This document shows, one piece after another, positions 28,520 to 37,709 of a DNA stretch of 64,000 nucleotides. How positions within the stretch are numbered: position 1 is the stretch's first letter; each line of letters begins with the position of its first letter. Below the pieces are notes generated by a model. That model made no database searches. It was not told where the DNA came from and saw only the letters and a program-made list of their open reading frames with translations. The translations under genes were made by a program, and so were the position numbers. The stretch lies in NCBI GenBank assembly GCA_020442165.1, contig JAGRKV010000052.1, positions 84,307 to 148,306 on the forward strand, in the 5' to 3' direction. Source of the DNA: Hyphomicrobiaceae bacterium. Its GTDB lineage: Bacteria; Pseudomonadota; Alphaproteobacteria; Rhizobiales; Hyphomicrobiaceae.

Positions 28520-29971
28520 TTGAAGCCGGTGCGCTCAGCGCCCGGCGGTGGCGTGTCCGATGTGGAGCGGTCGCGCGAGCGCGTTCTGGTGCTGGTGCCG
28601 GTGTTACCGGTGAGGACTCGTGATCGCGATCGGGAACGTATCCCGGCCGTCGCGACGGGGGCGGGCGCAGCAGGCGAGGCAGGTGCTGATCGTGGTGGTG
28701 GCCGGCACGGCGACGCCCCGCGCGTACGTGCTTCCGTTGTGCATTCGCCAGAGGACCGTCTGGCGGAAGCGTGCGGGCTTGCCGAGGCGATCGATCTGCA
28801 TGTGGTAGACGGCTTGATCGTCACGGTGCCGCAGCCCAAGGCTGGTACGCTGATGGGGTCGGGCAAAGTCGAGGAGATCGGCCGCCGCGTGGCAGACGAC
28901 GAGATCGGTCTCGTTATCGTCGACCATCAAGTGTCTCCAGTGCAGCAGCGCAATCTGGAGAAGGCGTGGAATGCAAAGGTGCTCGATCGCACCGGTCTCA
29001 TTCTCGAGATCTTCGGTGCGCGGGCGAGAACACGCGAGGGCCGGCTGCAGGTGGAGCTGGCACATCTGAGCTACCAGAAGGGCCGTCTGGTGCGGGCCTG
29101 GTCCCATCTTGAGCGTCAGCGCGGCGGCGGCGGCTTCCTTGGTGGTCCTGGCGAAGCGCAGATCGAGCTTGACCGGCGTATGCTGCAGGACCGCATCGAT
29201 GCCATCCGGCGGGAACTCGAACAGGTTGTGCGCACGCGAGAGCTGCATCGCGCCGGCCGCCGCAAGGTGCCTTATCCGGTCGTGGCTATCGTCGGCTACA
29301 CCAATGCGGGTAAATCGACGCTATTCAACCGGCTGACGGGTGCGGACGTGCTGGCAATGGACCAGGTGTTCGCGACACTCGATCCAACGATGCGCGAAGT
29401 GCGGCTCGCGAGCGGCCGGCGGGTCATTCTATCGGACACAGTGGGGTTCATATCCGATCTTCCGACAATGCTTGTGGCGGCGTTTCGAGCGACGTTGGAA
29501 GAAGTCATCGACGCTGATCTGATCTTGCATGTCCGTGACATCTCACACGAAGAGACAGAGGCGCAGGCCGAAGACGTTGCACGTGTGCTGGAGAGTCTTG
29601 GCATCGATTTGACCCCTGCGGAAAACCACGTCCTGGAGGTGTGGAACAAGGTTGACCGGCTATCTGCCGTCACGCGGTCTGAGGCGGAAAATGCCGCCCG
29701 GTTCCTGTCGCCCCGCCCCGTGCTGGTGTCGGCGGTGACGGGCGAGGGACTTGCGCAGCTGCTCGATGCCATCGATGCGCGGCTGGGTGCCAGCGATGAG
29801 ATCGTGACAGTTCCGATCGCGACCGGGGACGGCAAATTGCGCGCATGGCTCCACGAAAATACCGATATTGTCGCCAGCGAAGAAAACGAAGATGGCAGCG
29901 CCCGTTTCACCGTGCGCATTCCCGCAGACAAGAAGGGCCGGCTGCTGGCCCGGCTCGGCAAGGCGGGTTAG
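28520..29971 (+). CDS. hflX: GTPase HflX
   Basis: A GTPase that splits stalled or hibernating ribosomes. The N-terminal HflX domain shows S-P-E-D-R-L-A-E-A-C-G-L-A-E-A-I-D and G-K-V-E-E-I-G-R. The Gly-rich linker is G-G-G-G-F-L-G-G-P-G-E-A-Q-I-E-L-D-R-R. The G domain has G-Y-T-N-A-G-K-S-T-L-F-N, D-T-V-G-F-I and N-K-V-D. The exact start is uncertain: TTG 28520 is the most 5' start, giving 483 residues, and a GTG at 28553 would remove eleven. Residues 45-75 (by the longer numbering) are an unusually Gly/Ala/Arg-rich insert and probably disordered. Confidence 0.93.
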   Translation: MKPVRSAPGGGVSDVERSRERVLVLVPVLPVRTRDRDRERIPAVATGAGAAGEAGADRGGGRHGDAPRVRASVVHSPEDRLAEACGLAEAIDLHVVDGLIVTVPQPKAGTLMGSGKVEEIGRRVADDEIGLVIVDHQVSPVQQRNLEKAWNAKVLDRTGLILEIFGARARTREGRLQVELAHLSYQKGRLVRAWSHLERQRGGGGFLGGPGEAQIELDRRMLQDRIDAIRRELEQVVRTRELHRAGRRKVPYPVVAIVGYTNAGKSTLFNRLTGADVLAMDQVFATLDPTMREVRLASGRRVILSDTVGFISDLPTMLVAAFRATLEEVIDADLILHVRDISHEETEAQAEDVARVLESLGIDLTPAENHVLEVWNKVDRLSAVTRSEAENAARFLSPRPVLVSAVTGEGLAQLLDAIDARLGASDEIVTVPIATGDGKLRAWLHENTDIVASEENEDGSARFTVRIPADKKGRLLARLGKAG

Positions 29972-30109
29972 AGCACGTTAGCCATAGCGGCTGTACCATC
30001 ATATGCGGCCTGATTGTCGACACCTGCGCATGGGAGAGTGAGGGTGGTTTCGACATTGCTCATCGACTGAACTTGCTTGCGGCAAGGCACGGTTGAGGTC
30101 GCACGGATC

Positions 30110-31342
30110 ATGGCTCGGACAGAGACTGCACAGTGCCTGATTGTCGGCGGTGGTCCGGCGGGCATGATGCTCGGCGTGCTGCTGGCGCGTGTGGGTGTCT
30201 CGGTGCGTGTGCTCGAAAAGCATGCGGACTTCCTTCGCGATTTTCGCGGCGACACGATACATCCATCGACGATGGAGGTGATGCAGGAGCTCGGGTGGCT
30301 TGAGGATTTCCTGCTTCTGCCGCACGCGAAGTTGGAGCGGCTGACCGTGATATTTGGCGGTACGCCGCTTCGGATGGCGGACCTCTCCAAGCTGCCGGTG
30401 TCCGCCCCTTACATCGCGATGACACCGCAGTGGAATTTCCTGAATTTTCTGGCCGAGAAGGGAAAAACCTATCCGGGTTTTGCTCTCGAAATGCAATCGG
30501 AGGCCATTGATCTTGTCATCGAGGCGGGACGGGTGGCGGGCGTGGTGGTGCAAACGCCGCAGGGGCTGCGCACCTTGCACGCCAATCTCATCGTTGCCGC
30601 CGATGGTCGTGGCTCTGTGCTGCGGGATAAGAGCGGGCTCAAGGTGCTCGACATCGGTGCGCCGATGGACGTGCTGTGGTTCCGGCTCGAAAAAAGCGCG
30701 GAGGACGCTGACGATTCACTTGGGCGCATCGAACCCGGTCACATCTTTATCAAGCTCAACCGTGGCGACTACTGGCAATGCGCCTACGTGTTCGACAAGG
30801 GGCATGTCGAAAAGGTGCGTGCCGCCGGGCTCGACAAGTTCCGCGAGAAAGTCGCCTGGCTTGCGCAGGTGCCGGGGAATCGTGCGCGGCAGATTGCAAG
30901 CTGGGATGATGTCAAACTGCTCAATGTGAAGGTGAACCGCCTGGAGCGGTGGTATCGCGAAGGTCTGTTGTGCATCGGGGATGCAGCGCATGCGATGTCT
31001 CCGATGGGTGGCGTTGGCGTGAACCTCGCGGTGCAGGATGCTGTCGCGGCAGCAAACGTGCTTTGGCAACCCTTGAAGGCTGGCACGCTGCGCGAGGAAG
31101 ACCTTGCCTTGGTGCAGAAGCGCAGGTCTTTCCCGACGCGGATGACGCAGGACATGCAGGTTACGATGCAGAAGCGCGTGATCGCGCCGTCGCTTGGGGC
31201 GAAGAAGCTGATGGTGCCTCCCTGGCCGATGCGGCTCATCGCGCGGTTTCCATTGCTGCAGCGTATCCCAGCGCGTCTCATTGGCATGGGCGTCAGGCCT
31301 GAGCATGTCTCGGATGAGATCCGACAGGGTGACGGCGCTTAA
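30110..31342 (+). CDS. FAD-dependent aromatic-type monooxygenase
   Basis: A 410-residue group A flavoprotein monooxygenase. The FAD dinucleotide motif G-G-G-P-A-G-M-M-L-G lies at about 13-22, an R-G-D-T-I-H-P-S-T block around 45-55 places the family near UbiH/PheA-type hydroxylases, and the second FAD motif G-D-A-A-H-A-M-S-P-M-G-G-V-G-V-N-L-A lies near 290-308. Such enzymes hydroxylate aromatic or quinone-type substrates using NAD(P)H and O2. The substrate is not predictable. ATG 30110 is preferred over an upstream in-frame start because it is eleven residues closer to the FAD motif. The gene stands alone and is followed by a hairpin-rich gap. Confidence 0.85.
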   Translation: MARTETAQCLIVGGGPAGMMLGVLLARVGVSVRVLEKHADFLRDFRGDTIHPSTMEVMQELGWLEDFLLLPHAKLERLTVIFGGTPLRMADLSKLPVSAPYIAMTPQWNFLNFLAEKGKTYPGFALEMQSEAIDLVIEAGRVAGVVVQTPQGLRTLHANLIVAADGRGSVLRDKSGLKVLDIGAPMDVLWFRLEKSAEDADDSLGRIEPGHIFIKLNRGDYWQCAYVFDKGHVEKVRAAGLDKFREKVAWLAQVPGNRARQIASWDDVKLLNVKVNRLERWYREGLLCIGDAAHAMSPMGGVGVNLAVQDAVAAANVLWQPLKAGTLREEDLALVQKRRSFPTRMTQDMQVTMQKRVIAPSLGAKKLMVPPWPMRLIARFPLLQRIPARLIGMGVRPEHVSDEIRQGDGA

Positions 31343-31406
31343 TAATGATCGCAAAAGTGTGAGCGCGCCCAACTCTTGCTCGAATTGCGGCCTAGTGTCA
31401 TAAGAC

Positions 31407-31577
31407 AGCGCGCACCGGAAACGGCGCGCTTTGTTTTGACCGGATCGCAACCATGCGATCGAGCAGCGGAGGTGCTGATGCGAAGCACCAACTCAATCCG
31501 CACCCCGCGAGAGGGTGCCTGATACCGCTCTTCGGCGCTCGCCGGAGCGCCGGTTCATACGCGCCGCGATCGGCGCG
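31407..31577 (+). ncRNA. run of six stem-loops, candidate structured RNA
   Basis: Six inverted repeats follow each other in the 286 bases between the flavoprotein and PcfJ-like genes. Arms: 31407-31412/31425-31430 (plus an inner CCG/CGG), 31443-31449/31454-31460, 31471-31476/31484-31489, 31500-31505/31513-31518, 31534-31540/31545-31551 and 31560-31566/31571-31577. All except the first are perfect 6-7 bp stems with loops of 4-7 bases. AGCGG (31465-31469) can also pair with CCGCT (31525-31529), enclosing the third and fourth hairpins. The first hairpin is followed by TTTGTTTT and could terminate the upstream gene. Arms differ in sequence, so this is not a direct-repeat array. Family unknown; strand is inferred from flanking genes. 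Confidence 0.45.
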
Positions 31578-31628
31578 CTCTTTACCTGAAAAAGAATTCT
31601 TCAGAACCTAGAAAGTCTGGTGTTCGCC

Positions 31629-32840
31629 ATGACTCTGTCCGTCATCGAGGCGGCAGATGAAGCGCGTGCGCATCTGTGCGCAGGTGCGCGCCATATCGCT
31701 TTGTCACCTGCTCAGCAGGCAGCTCTTGTCCGTTTTCCGCGCCGGCGGCGGAAGGCGGTGCGGCAGCTTGCGCTCGCGCATCCTTATCTTGCCGATCTGA
31801 TGGTGTCGTTTCCCGCCGCCATCTTTGCAATCGCGCATGGCCGCCGCCGGCGCACCGTGGATGCGCGGTGTCTTGCGATCGCGGGAGCATCGCTTCGCGA
31901 CATCGCGTTGGCGCTGGAAATTCCGTTCTGGTTGCGCCGCATGCCTCCCGAAGCATGCGGCCCGGCGTTGCTGTTGCCATTGCCGGACAGCGCGGACTTT
32001 TCCGCGCGTGTCGCCAACCTGATGCCGCGCAGTGCGGTGGATTGGGGCGGCTGGCTTGAAGCGGTGAGCCTGGGTTCCCGCATCATGGACGAGGCATTCG
32101 CCTTGTGGCTGGCGCGGGAGTGCAATCGCCACATCGTTCCGGGAGGCGCACAGGGGCTCGCAGCAATTGCCCTGTGGGCCTGGTATGGAACGGCGGAGCG
32201 CAATGCGGCGAGCAGTATGATCGTACGTGGCTGGGAGCCGCGCATGTCTCTCACCCAGGCGGCGAGGGATACGCTGACGTGGCTGCACGCCCTGGACTAC
32301 CTGTTGTTCGAGGCGCCGGAGGCCGACGGCATCGCGCCGCCTGGTGACAACCATGTTGGGGACTTCACCTTCGTCGAGCTGGAGTGGGGTTTGCCGCTGG
32401 TGGCTGAAGGCATGCGCATGCGAAACTGCCTTGGCACCTACGCGGCCTATTGCTCCCGTGGCAGCCGGATCTGGAGCATCCGCCGGGATGGCGTTCCGGT
32501 GGCTGACATGGAAATCAGCCTTTCGCGCACGAGGCGTGGGGTGCCGCGGCTGGAGCAGCTCCACGCTGTCGGCAATTCGGACGCATCTGATGCAGTCTGG
32601 GCGGCCGCCTACCAATGGCTTTCCCGCTGGCGGCTGTTGGCGGAGGAGCGGCCTGTTGCAGGCGGTGAGCCACGTCTTAGGCGTGGCGCTTGGCTGGAGC
32701 TGTGGCTACCGTTCTGGCGTGCGAAAGGGTCGGGGCCCGGCCTGCCCATGCCGGTCACGTCGGACTATGAACAGTCTGTCGAGCACATGATTGATGCGGT
32801 TCGCCCGCTGGGTTGGGCTACGCGCCGGAGAAGCGGCTGA
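31629..32840 (+). CDS. PcfJ-like domain protein
   Basis: A 403-residue soluble protein rich in Ala, Arg and Trp. The C-terminal half contains L-V-A-E-G-M-R-M-R-N-C-L-G-T-Y, C-S-R-G-S-R-I-W-S-I-R-R-D-G-V-P-V-A-D-M-E-I, which matches the hallmark of PcfJ-like proteins (an N/H-C-V/L-G-x-Y motif followed by an S-x-R strand). PcfJ was named from a conjugative plasmid, but chromosomal copies occur widely and their function is not known. No conjugation genes are nearby. ATG 31629 is used; a GTG at 31620 is in frame. It has no signal peptide or membrane helix. It is preceded by the hairpin-rich gap. Confidence 0.7.
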   Translation: MTLSVIEAADEARAHLCAGARHIALSPAQQAALVRFPRRRRKAVRQLALAHPYLADLMVSFPAAIFAIAHGRRRRTVDARCLAIAGASLRDIALALEIPFWLRRMPPEACGPALLLPLPDSADFSARVANLMPRSAVDWGGWLEAVSLGSRIMDEAFALWLARECNRHIVPGGAQGLAAIALWAWYGTAERNAASSMIVRGWEPRMSLTQAARDTLTWLHALDYLLFEAPEADGIAPPGDNHVGDFTFVELEWGLPLVAEGMRMRNCLGTYAAYCSRGSRIWSIRRDGVPVADMEISLSRTRRGVPRLEQLHAVGNSDASDAVWAAAYQWLSRWRLLAEERPVAGGEPRLRRGAWLELWLPFWRAKGSGPGLPMPVTSDYEQSVEHMIDAVRPLGWATRRRSG

Positions 32841-33040
32841 CTTTTTATTGGTTTTTCAGAGTGTTGGCGTCCTTGTTGGGCGAATTCGGGCAAGCGCAAC
32901 AGCTACTTGTTCGCAGGTGCAGCAATTTTGGTGACGCCAATCACGGACCAGGGAATCAGCGCCATGATACTTAACGCTCAAATCCCGACTCCCTGGCTCG
33001 GTCAGGCTGGTCAATACGAACAGAACATAACAGGTTCAAC

Positions 33041-34267
33041 ATGAGCAAGATGATGAAATCACATGTGATCGGAGGTTTCGCCTTGGCTGCGTTGGGCGCG
33101 GCCGGGCTTGCCGTGCAGGTCGCAAGGGCCGAGCGTCCGGTGTCTGAAGGTGTGGTGCCGCCATTGCCCATCACGCATCCCTCACGAGGTGTCGCCTCGC
33201 CGGTGCCATCGGTGCCGAGCGTGCTTGGCCTGGAGGACATGGTGCATGATTCCGTCATCAGCCGGGTCATCACGACGGCGGCGGTTGCCGAAGCTGCGGG
33301 TGCCGCGCCATCGAGCCCCGTCGTGGCCCCGTCGGTTCCGGGCGGCTTCAAGGTGGAAATGAGCGAGATCGATGACTTGAAGTCGGTCTATGCAACCGTG
33401 CGCTCGACTGACCGTGTTGAGGCGCGTGCGCGCATTGGCGGAACGATCTCGTCCTTGAACATCGATGAGGGTAGCGAGGTGAAGACTGGCCAGGTTTTGG
33501 CGACGGTCGTCGATCAGAAGCTGGCTCTCAAGCTCAAGGCTCTGGCTGCGCAGATCGAGGGCCTCAAGGCGCAGGTCGAGAACGCGAAGCGAGAGCTGGG
33601 CCGGCAGGAAGAACTCATCAAGCGCGGCTTCACGCCCAAGGCCAAGGTGGATGAATTGCGCACGCAGCTGGAAGTCGCTGAAAATCAGCTCAAGTCAGCG
33701 GAGGCGGAAAGCGACGTCGTAAACCGCCAGGTGCAGGAAGGCGAGGTTCTGGCGCCGGCATCGGGTCGTGCGCTGCTGGTGCCGGTGACGGTCGGATCGG
33801 TGGTGTTGCCTGGAGAGAGCCTGGCGACAATCGCCGCCAACCAGTACGTGCTGCGCCTGGAGCTGCCCGAGCGGCATGCGCGGTTCATCAAGAAGGGCGA
33901 TCCGATCCAGCTCGGCCCGCGCACTGTGACCTCGGCCAACTCCCTCATCAAGGGTGCGATCACGCAGGTCTATCCCGAGCTGCAATCAGGTCACGTCATC
34001 GCTGATGCCAGTGTCACCGGGCTTGGCAATTACTTCGTTGGTGAGCGTGTGCTGGTCTATATCTCGGGTGGCAAGCGGCAAGGCATGGTGATCCCACATG
34101 AGTTCGTCACCACGCGATACGGCTACGACTTCGTCAAGGTCCGGCGCGACGGCGGCGCCACGGATGTGGTGGTGCAACTTGGTCCGGCGGCGGAACTCGG
34201 TGACGGCAAGGCCGGCATAGAGGTGCTGGGCGGGCTCAATCCTGGTGATGAGATCGTACAGCCATGA
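33041..34267 (+). CDS. RND efflux periplasmic adaptor (membrane fusion protein)
   Basis: A 408-residue HlyD/AcrA-type adaptor. It has a signal peptide (about 1-30, ending A-R-A), then an unusually long Pro/Val-rich periplasmic stretch (30-105). A barrel/lipoyl half-motif R-A-R-I-G-G-T-I-S-S-L-N-I-D-E-G-S-E-V-K follows, then a coiled-coil hairpin (about 165-225) and the second lipoyl half E-V-L-A-P-A-S-G-R. The stop overlaps the transporter start (ATGA), so the two are one operon. No TolC-like outer membrane channel gene is adjacent. Confidence 0.92.
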   Translation: MSKMMKSHVIGGFALAALGAAGLAVQVARAERPVSEGVVPPLPITHPSRGVASPVPSVPSVLGLEDMVHDSVISRVITTAAVAEAAGAAPSSPVVAPSVPGGFKVEMSEIDDLKSVYATVRSTDRVEARARIGGTISSLNIDEGSEVKTGQVLATVVDQKLALKLKALAAQIEGLKAQVENAKRELGRQEELIKRGFTPKAKVDELRTQLEVAENQLKSAEAESDVVNRQVQEGEVLAPASGRALLVPVTVGSVVLPGESLATIAANQYVLRLELPERHARFIKKGDPIQLGPRTVTSANSLIKGAITQVYPELQSGHVIADASVTGLGNYFVGERVLVYISGGKRQGMVIPHEFVTTRYGYDFVKVRRDGGATDVVVQLGPAAELGDGKAGIEVLGGLNPGDEIVQP

Positions 34268-37200
34268 CCGATAATTCCAACGCGCAAGACCTGGGTAAGG
34301 CGCAGCAGGCAAACCTTGGGCTTTCGGGGCGCCTTACCCGCGCCTTCATCGGCTCGCCGTTGACGCCGCTTTTGCTGCTGGCGTCGATCGCGCTGGGCCT
34401 CATCGCGCTCGTTTCGCTGCCGCGCGAGGAAGAGCCGCAGATCTCGGTGCCGCTGGTCGACATCATGGTCAATGCGGACGGTCTCAGGGCGCCGGATGCC
34501 GTGCGGCTCGTCACCGAACCGTTGGAGACGATCGTAAAGTCAATCAACGGCGTCGAGCATGTCTATTCGCAGACGGTCGATGACCGCGTCGTCGTGACGG
34601 CGCGCTTCCTTGTCGGCACGGAGGCGGATAACGCGATCCTGCGCGTACACGACAAGGTGCGCGCAAACCTCGATCGTATTCCGGTTGGTATTCCCGAGCC
34701 GCTGATCGTCGGCCGCGGAATCGATGACGTTGCCATCGTTGTGGCAACGCTGTCGCCAAAGCCGGAGGTGGCGCAGAGCTGGTCCGACAGTCGCCTTTAT
34801 CATTTGGCCGATGACGTGCGGACGGAAATTGCCAAGCTCGACAATATCGGGCTCTCCTACCTTTCCGGCGGCCGTCCAGACCAGATCCGCATCGAGCCCA
34901 ATCCGGAGAAGCTGGCGCTCTACGGCATCACGCTGGCGCAACTCGTCGGCAAGGTGAAGGAAGCCAACCGTTCGTTCCTGGCGGGAACCGTTCGCGAAGC
35001 CAACCAGGCTGTTCCGGTGGTCGCCGGCCAGACGCTCAAGGGCATTCCCGACATCGGACTGCTGCTGATGACGACGCGCGATGGCCGTCCGGTCTACGTG
35101 CGCGATGTCGCCCGCGTCGTGGTCGAGGCAAAGCCTCTGGAAAGCCGCGCATGGCAGATGCGCCCGATCCGTGTCGGTGGCGCGGAACACGGTGACGCAA
35201 AGGGCGATCATGGCGACGGTGGCAAGGTGTCGGGGCTGACACAGGTTCCAGCGGTTTCTGTTGCCATTGCCAAGCGTGCGGGTGCCAATGCGGTGACCAT
35301 CTCGGAAGAGGTGATTTCGCGTCTGGAGCAGCTCAAGGGGAAACTCATACCCGACGACATCACGGTTTCGGTGACGCGCAACTATGGCCTCACAGCTGAT
35401 GAGAAAGCCAACGAGCTTCTGTTCCATCTGGGTCTTGCGACCTTGTCGATCGTGCTGCTCGTCGGTTTCGTCATCGGCTGGCGCGAGGGCGTCGTTGTGC
35501 TCGTCGTCATTCCGACGACGATCCTGCTGACGCTCTTTGCTTCGTATCTGATGGGCTACACGATCAATCGCGTCAGCCTGTTCGCGCTGATCTTTGCCAT
35601 CGGCATTCTGGTGGACGACGCCATCGTGGTGATCGAGAACATCGCCCGCCACTGGAGCATGAAGGATGACCGCTCCAAGGTGCAAAAGGCAATCGAGGCG
35701 GTGGCCGAGGTCGGCAACCCGACGATTATCGCGACGTTGACGGTGGTTGCGGCGCTGCTGCCGATGCTGTTCGTGTCGGGGCTGATGGGGCCTTACATGA
35801 GCCCGATCCCTGCCAATGCGTCGGCGGCCATGATCTTCTCGTTCTTTGTTGCGGTGATCCTGACGCCGTGGCTGATGGTGCGGATCGGCAAACCGCACGA
35901 AGGCGGGGATAGCGAAGGCGGCCACGAGGACGGCGGCGTTCTGGGCCGGCTCTATGTCAAGGCGGCGCGGCCGATCCTGCGATCGAAAAAGGCGAGCTGG
36001 ATCTTCCTGCTCAGCGTCGGCTTTGCCACGCTTGCGTCGCTGACGTTGTTCGCGACCAAAGCGGTGACGGTGAAGCTCTTGCCCTTCGACAACAAGTCGG
36101 AGCTGCAAGTCGTTGTCGATCTGCCGGAAGGTTCTTCGCTCGAAGCGACGGACCGCACGTTGCGCGACGTGGCAGAGCGTATCAAGACACTCGACGAGCT
36201 GGAAAGCGTAGAGGCCTATGCGGGCACCGCAGCTCCGTTCAACTTCAACGGATTGGTGAGGCACTTCTACTTGAGAAGTTCGCCTGAGCTCGGCGACCTG
36301 CAGATCAACCTCAAGGCCAAGCATCATCGCGACCGCACCAGCCATGAGATTGCGCTCGATGTGCGCAAGAGGCTTGAGGGGCTTGCGGTTCCTGATGGCA
36401 CGTCGATCAAGGTTGTTGAGGTGCCGCCGGGTCCGCCGGTCCTCTCGACACTTCTGGCCGAGATCTATGCCAAGGACCCCGAGACGCGCCGCGAGGTTGC
36501 CGAGAAGGTCAAGGAAGCGTTCCGCTCAGTGCCCTATATCGTTGATGTCGACGATAGCTATGGGCGTCCGGCCGAGCGGCTGCGCATTGCTGTCGATCAC
36601 GATAATCTCGAGTTCCACAACGTCGAGGAGAGCGACGTCTACGATACGATCCAGTCGTTCCTGGCTGGCGTACCGGTTGGCTACTCGCATCGTGGCGGCG
36701 GCCGGCATCCTGTCGAGATCGCTGTTGCCCTGCCGAAGTCCTCGCGCACGGTGACGGCGGCGACGCTGGCAACGCCTGTCCCGGCCAATGCTCTTCCCGG
36801 CAACCGGACAATCGTCGAGCTTGGTGACGTGGTGAAGGTGAAGAAGGAACGGACCTCATATCCCGTCTTCCGTCACAACGGCCGGCCTGCCGAAATGGTT
36901 CTGGGTGAGCTGGCAGGTGCCTACGAGGCGCCGGTCTACGGCATGCTGGCCGTGGCCGACGCGATTGAGAAGGCCGACTGGGGCAACTTGGAAAAGCCAC
37001 AGATCCGCTACCATGGCCAGCCCATCGACGACACCAAGCCGGTGCTGCTGTGGGATGGCGAGTGGGAAGTGACCTACGTGACGTTCCGCGACATGGGTGC
37101 TGCTTTCGGCGTGGCGATCCTTGGCATCTACTTCCTGGTGGTCGGGCAGTTCGGTTCATTCCGTCTGCCGCTGGTCATCCTGACGCCGGTGCCGCTCACG

Positions 37201-37623
37201 CTGATCGGCATCATGATCGGCCATTGGCTGTTCCATGCACCGTTCTCGGCAACCTCGATGATCGGTTTCATCGCACTTGCCGGCATCATCGTTCGCAACT
37301 CGATTCTTCTGGTGGACTTCATCCGCAACGGCAGCCACCCGGACATGAGCTTGCGGCAGACGCTCTTGGAAGCAGGGGCCATTCGCTTCAAGCCGATCCT
37401 GCTGACGGCGGTGGCGGCGATGATCGGCGCGGCGGTGATCCTCACCGATCCGATCTTCCAGGGGCTGGCGATTTCGCTGTTGTTTGGCCTCGTCTCATCG
37501 ACGCTGCTCACCGTTCTCGTCATCCCAGCAATCTATGTCGTGCTGCGCGATGACGGCGTGCCGCTCGATCCCGAGCCTGGCGATGAAAGCACGGAGGAAG
37601 CCAGCGTGGCGCCTGCCACTTGA
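34264..37623 (+). CDS. RND-family efflux transporter permease
   Basis: A 1119-residue inner-membrane proton-driven pump of the AcrB/MmpL-like HAE family. It has the first helix near residues 30-50, followed by the P-R-E-E-E-P-Q-I-S-V-P block typical of this subgroup. Transmembrane clusters lie at about 385-560 and 930-1090, including G-I-L-V-D-D-A-I-V-V-I-E-N with the proton-relay Asp pair. Two large periplasmic domains are present. A His/Gly-rich insert (about residues 300-325, A-E-H-G-D-A-K-G-D-H-G-D-G-G-K) lies in the first periplasmic domain and another Gly/Glu/His insert around 540-558; they might bind metal, but this is speculation. Substrate unknown. Confidence 0.93.
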   Translation: MTDNSNAQDLGKAQQANLGLSGRLTRAFIGSPLTPLLLLASIALGLIALVSLPREEEPQISVPLVDIMVNADGLRAPDAVRLVTEPLETIVKSINGVEHVYSQTVDDRVVVTARFLVGTEADNAILRVHDKVRANLDRIPVGIPEPLIVGRGIDDVAIVVATLSPKPEVAQSWSDSRLYHLADDVRTEIAKLDNIGLSYLSGGRPDQIRIEPNPEKLALYGITLAQLVGKVKEANRSFLAGTVREANQAVPVVAGQTLKGIPDIGLLLMTTRDGRPVYVRDVARVVVEAKPLESRAWQMRPIRVGGAEHGDAKGDHGDGGKVSGLTQVPAVSVAIAKRAGANAVTISEEVISRLEQLKGKLIPDDITVSVTRNYGLTADEKANELLFHLGLATLSIVLLVGFVIGWREGVVVLVVIPTTILLTLFASYLMGYTINRVSLFALIFAIGILVDDAIVVIENIARHWSMKDDRSKVQKAIEAVAEVGNPTIIATLTVVAALLPMLFVSGLMGPYMSPIPANASAAMIFSFFVAVILTPWLMVRIGKPHEGGDSEGGHEDGGVLGRLYVKAARPILRSKKASWIFLLSVGFATLASLTLFATKAVTVKLLPFDNKSELQVVVDLPEGSSLEATDRTLRDVAERIKTLDELESVEAYAGTAAPFNFNGLVRHFYLRSSPELGDLQINLKAKHHRDRTSHEIALDVRKRLEGLAVPDGTSIKVVEVPPGPPVLSTLLAEIYAKDPETRREVAEKVKEAFRSVPYIVDVDDSYGRPAERLRIAVDHDNLEFHNVEESDVYDTIQSFLAGVPVGYSHRGGGRHPVEIAVALPKSSRTVTAATLATPVPANALPGNRTIVELGDVVKVKKERTSYPVFRHNGRPAEMVLGELAGAYEAPVYGMLAVADAIEKADWGNLEKPQIRYHGQPIDDTKPVLLWDGEWEVTYVTFRDMGAAFGVAILGIYFLVVGQFGSFRLPLVILTPVPLTLIGIMIGHWLFHAPFSATSMIGFIALAGIIVRNSILLVDFIRNGSHPDMSLRQTLLEAGAIRFKPILLTAVAAMIGAAVILTDPIFQGLAISLLFGLVSSTLLTVLVIPAIYVVLRDDGVPLDPEPGDESTEEASVAPAT

Positions 37624-37709
37624 CGAAACCGGTATTGGTGGTTGTTCCAGCCGCTCGCTGAGGCTACGGTCTGGCAGTTTGCCAGACCGGGCCGAGGGAG
37701 TGGTTCTAC

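Noticed and set aside
31407..31577. CRISPR array or integron attC cassette array
   Set aside because: The hairpin arms differ from each other, there is no repeated unit or spacer pattern, and no cas or integrase gene is near.
34540..36345. A 601-residue open frame on the minus strand
   Set aside because: It is fully antisense to the RND permease, is rich in Arg/His/Gln as expected for a GC-skewed shadow frame, and shows no family motif.
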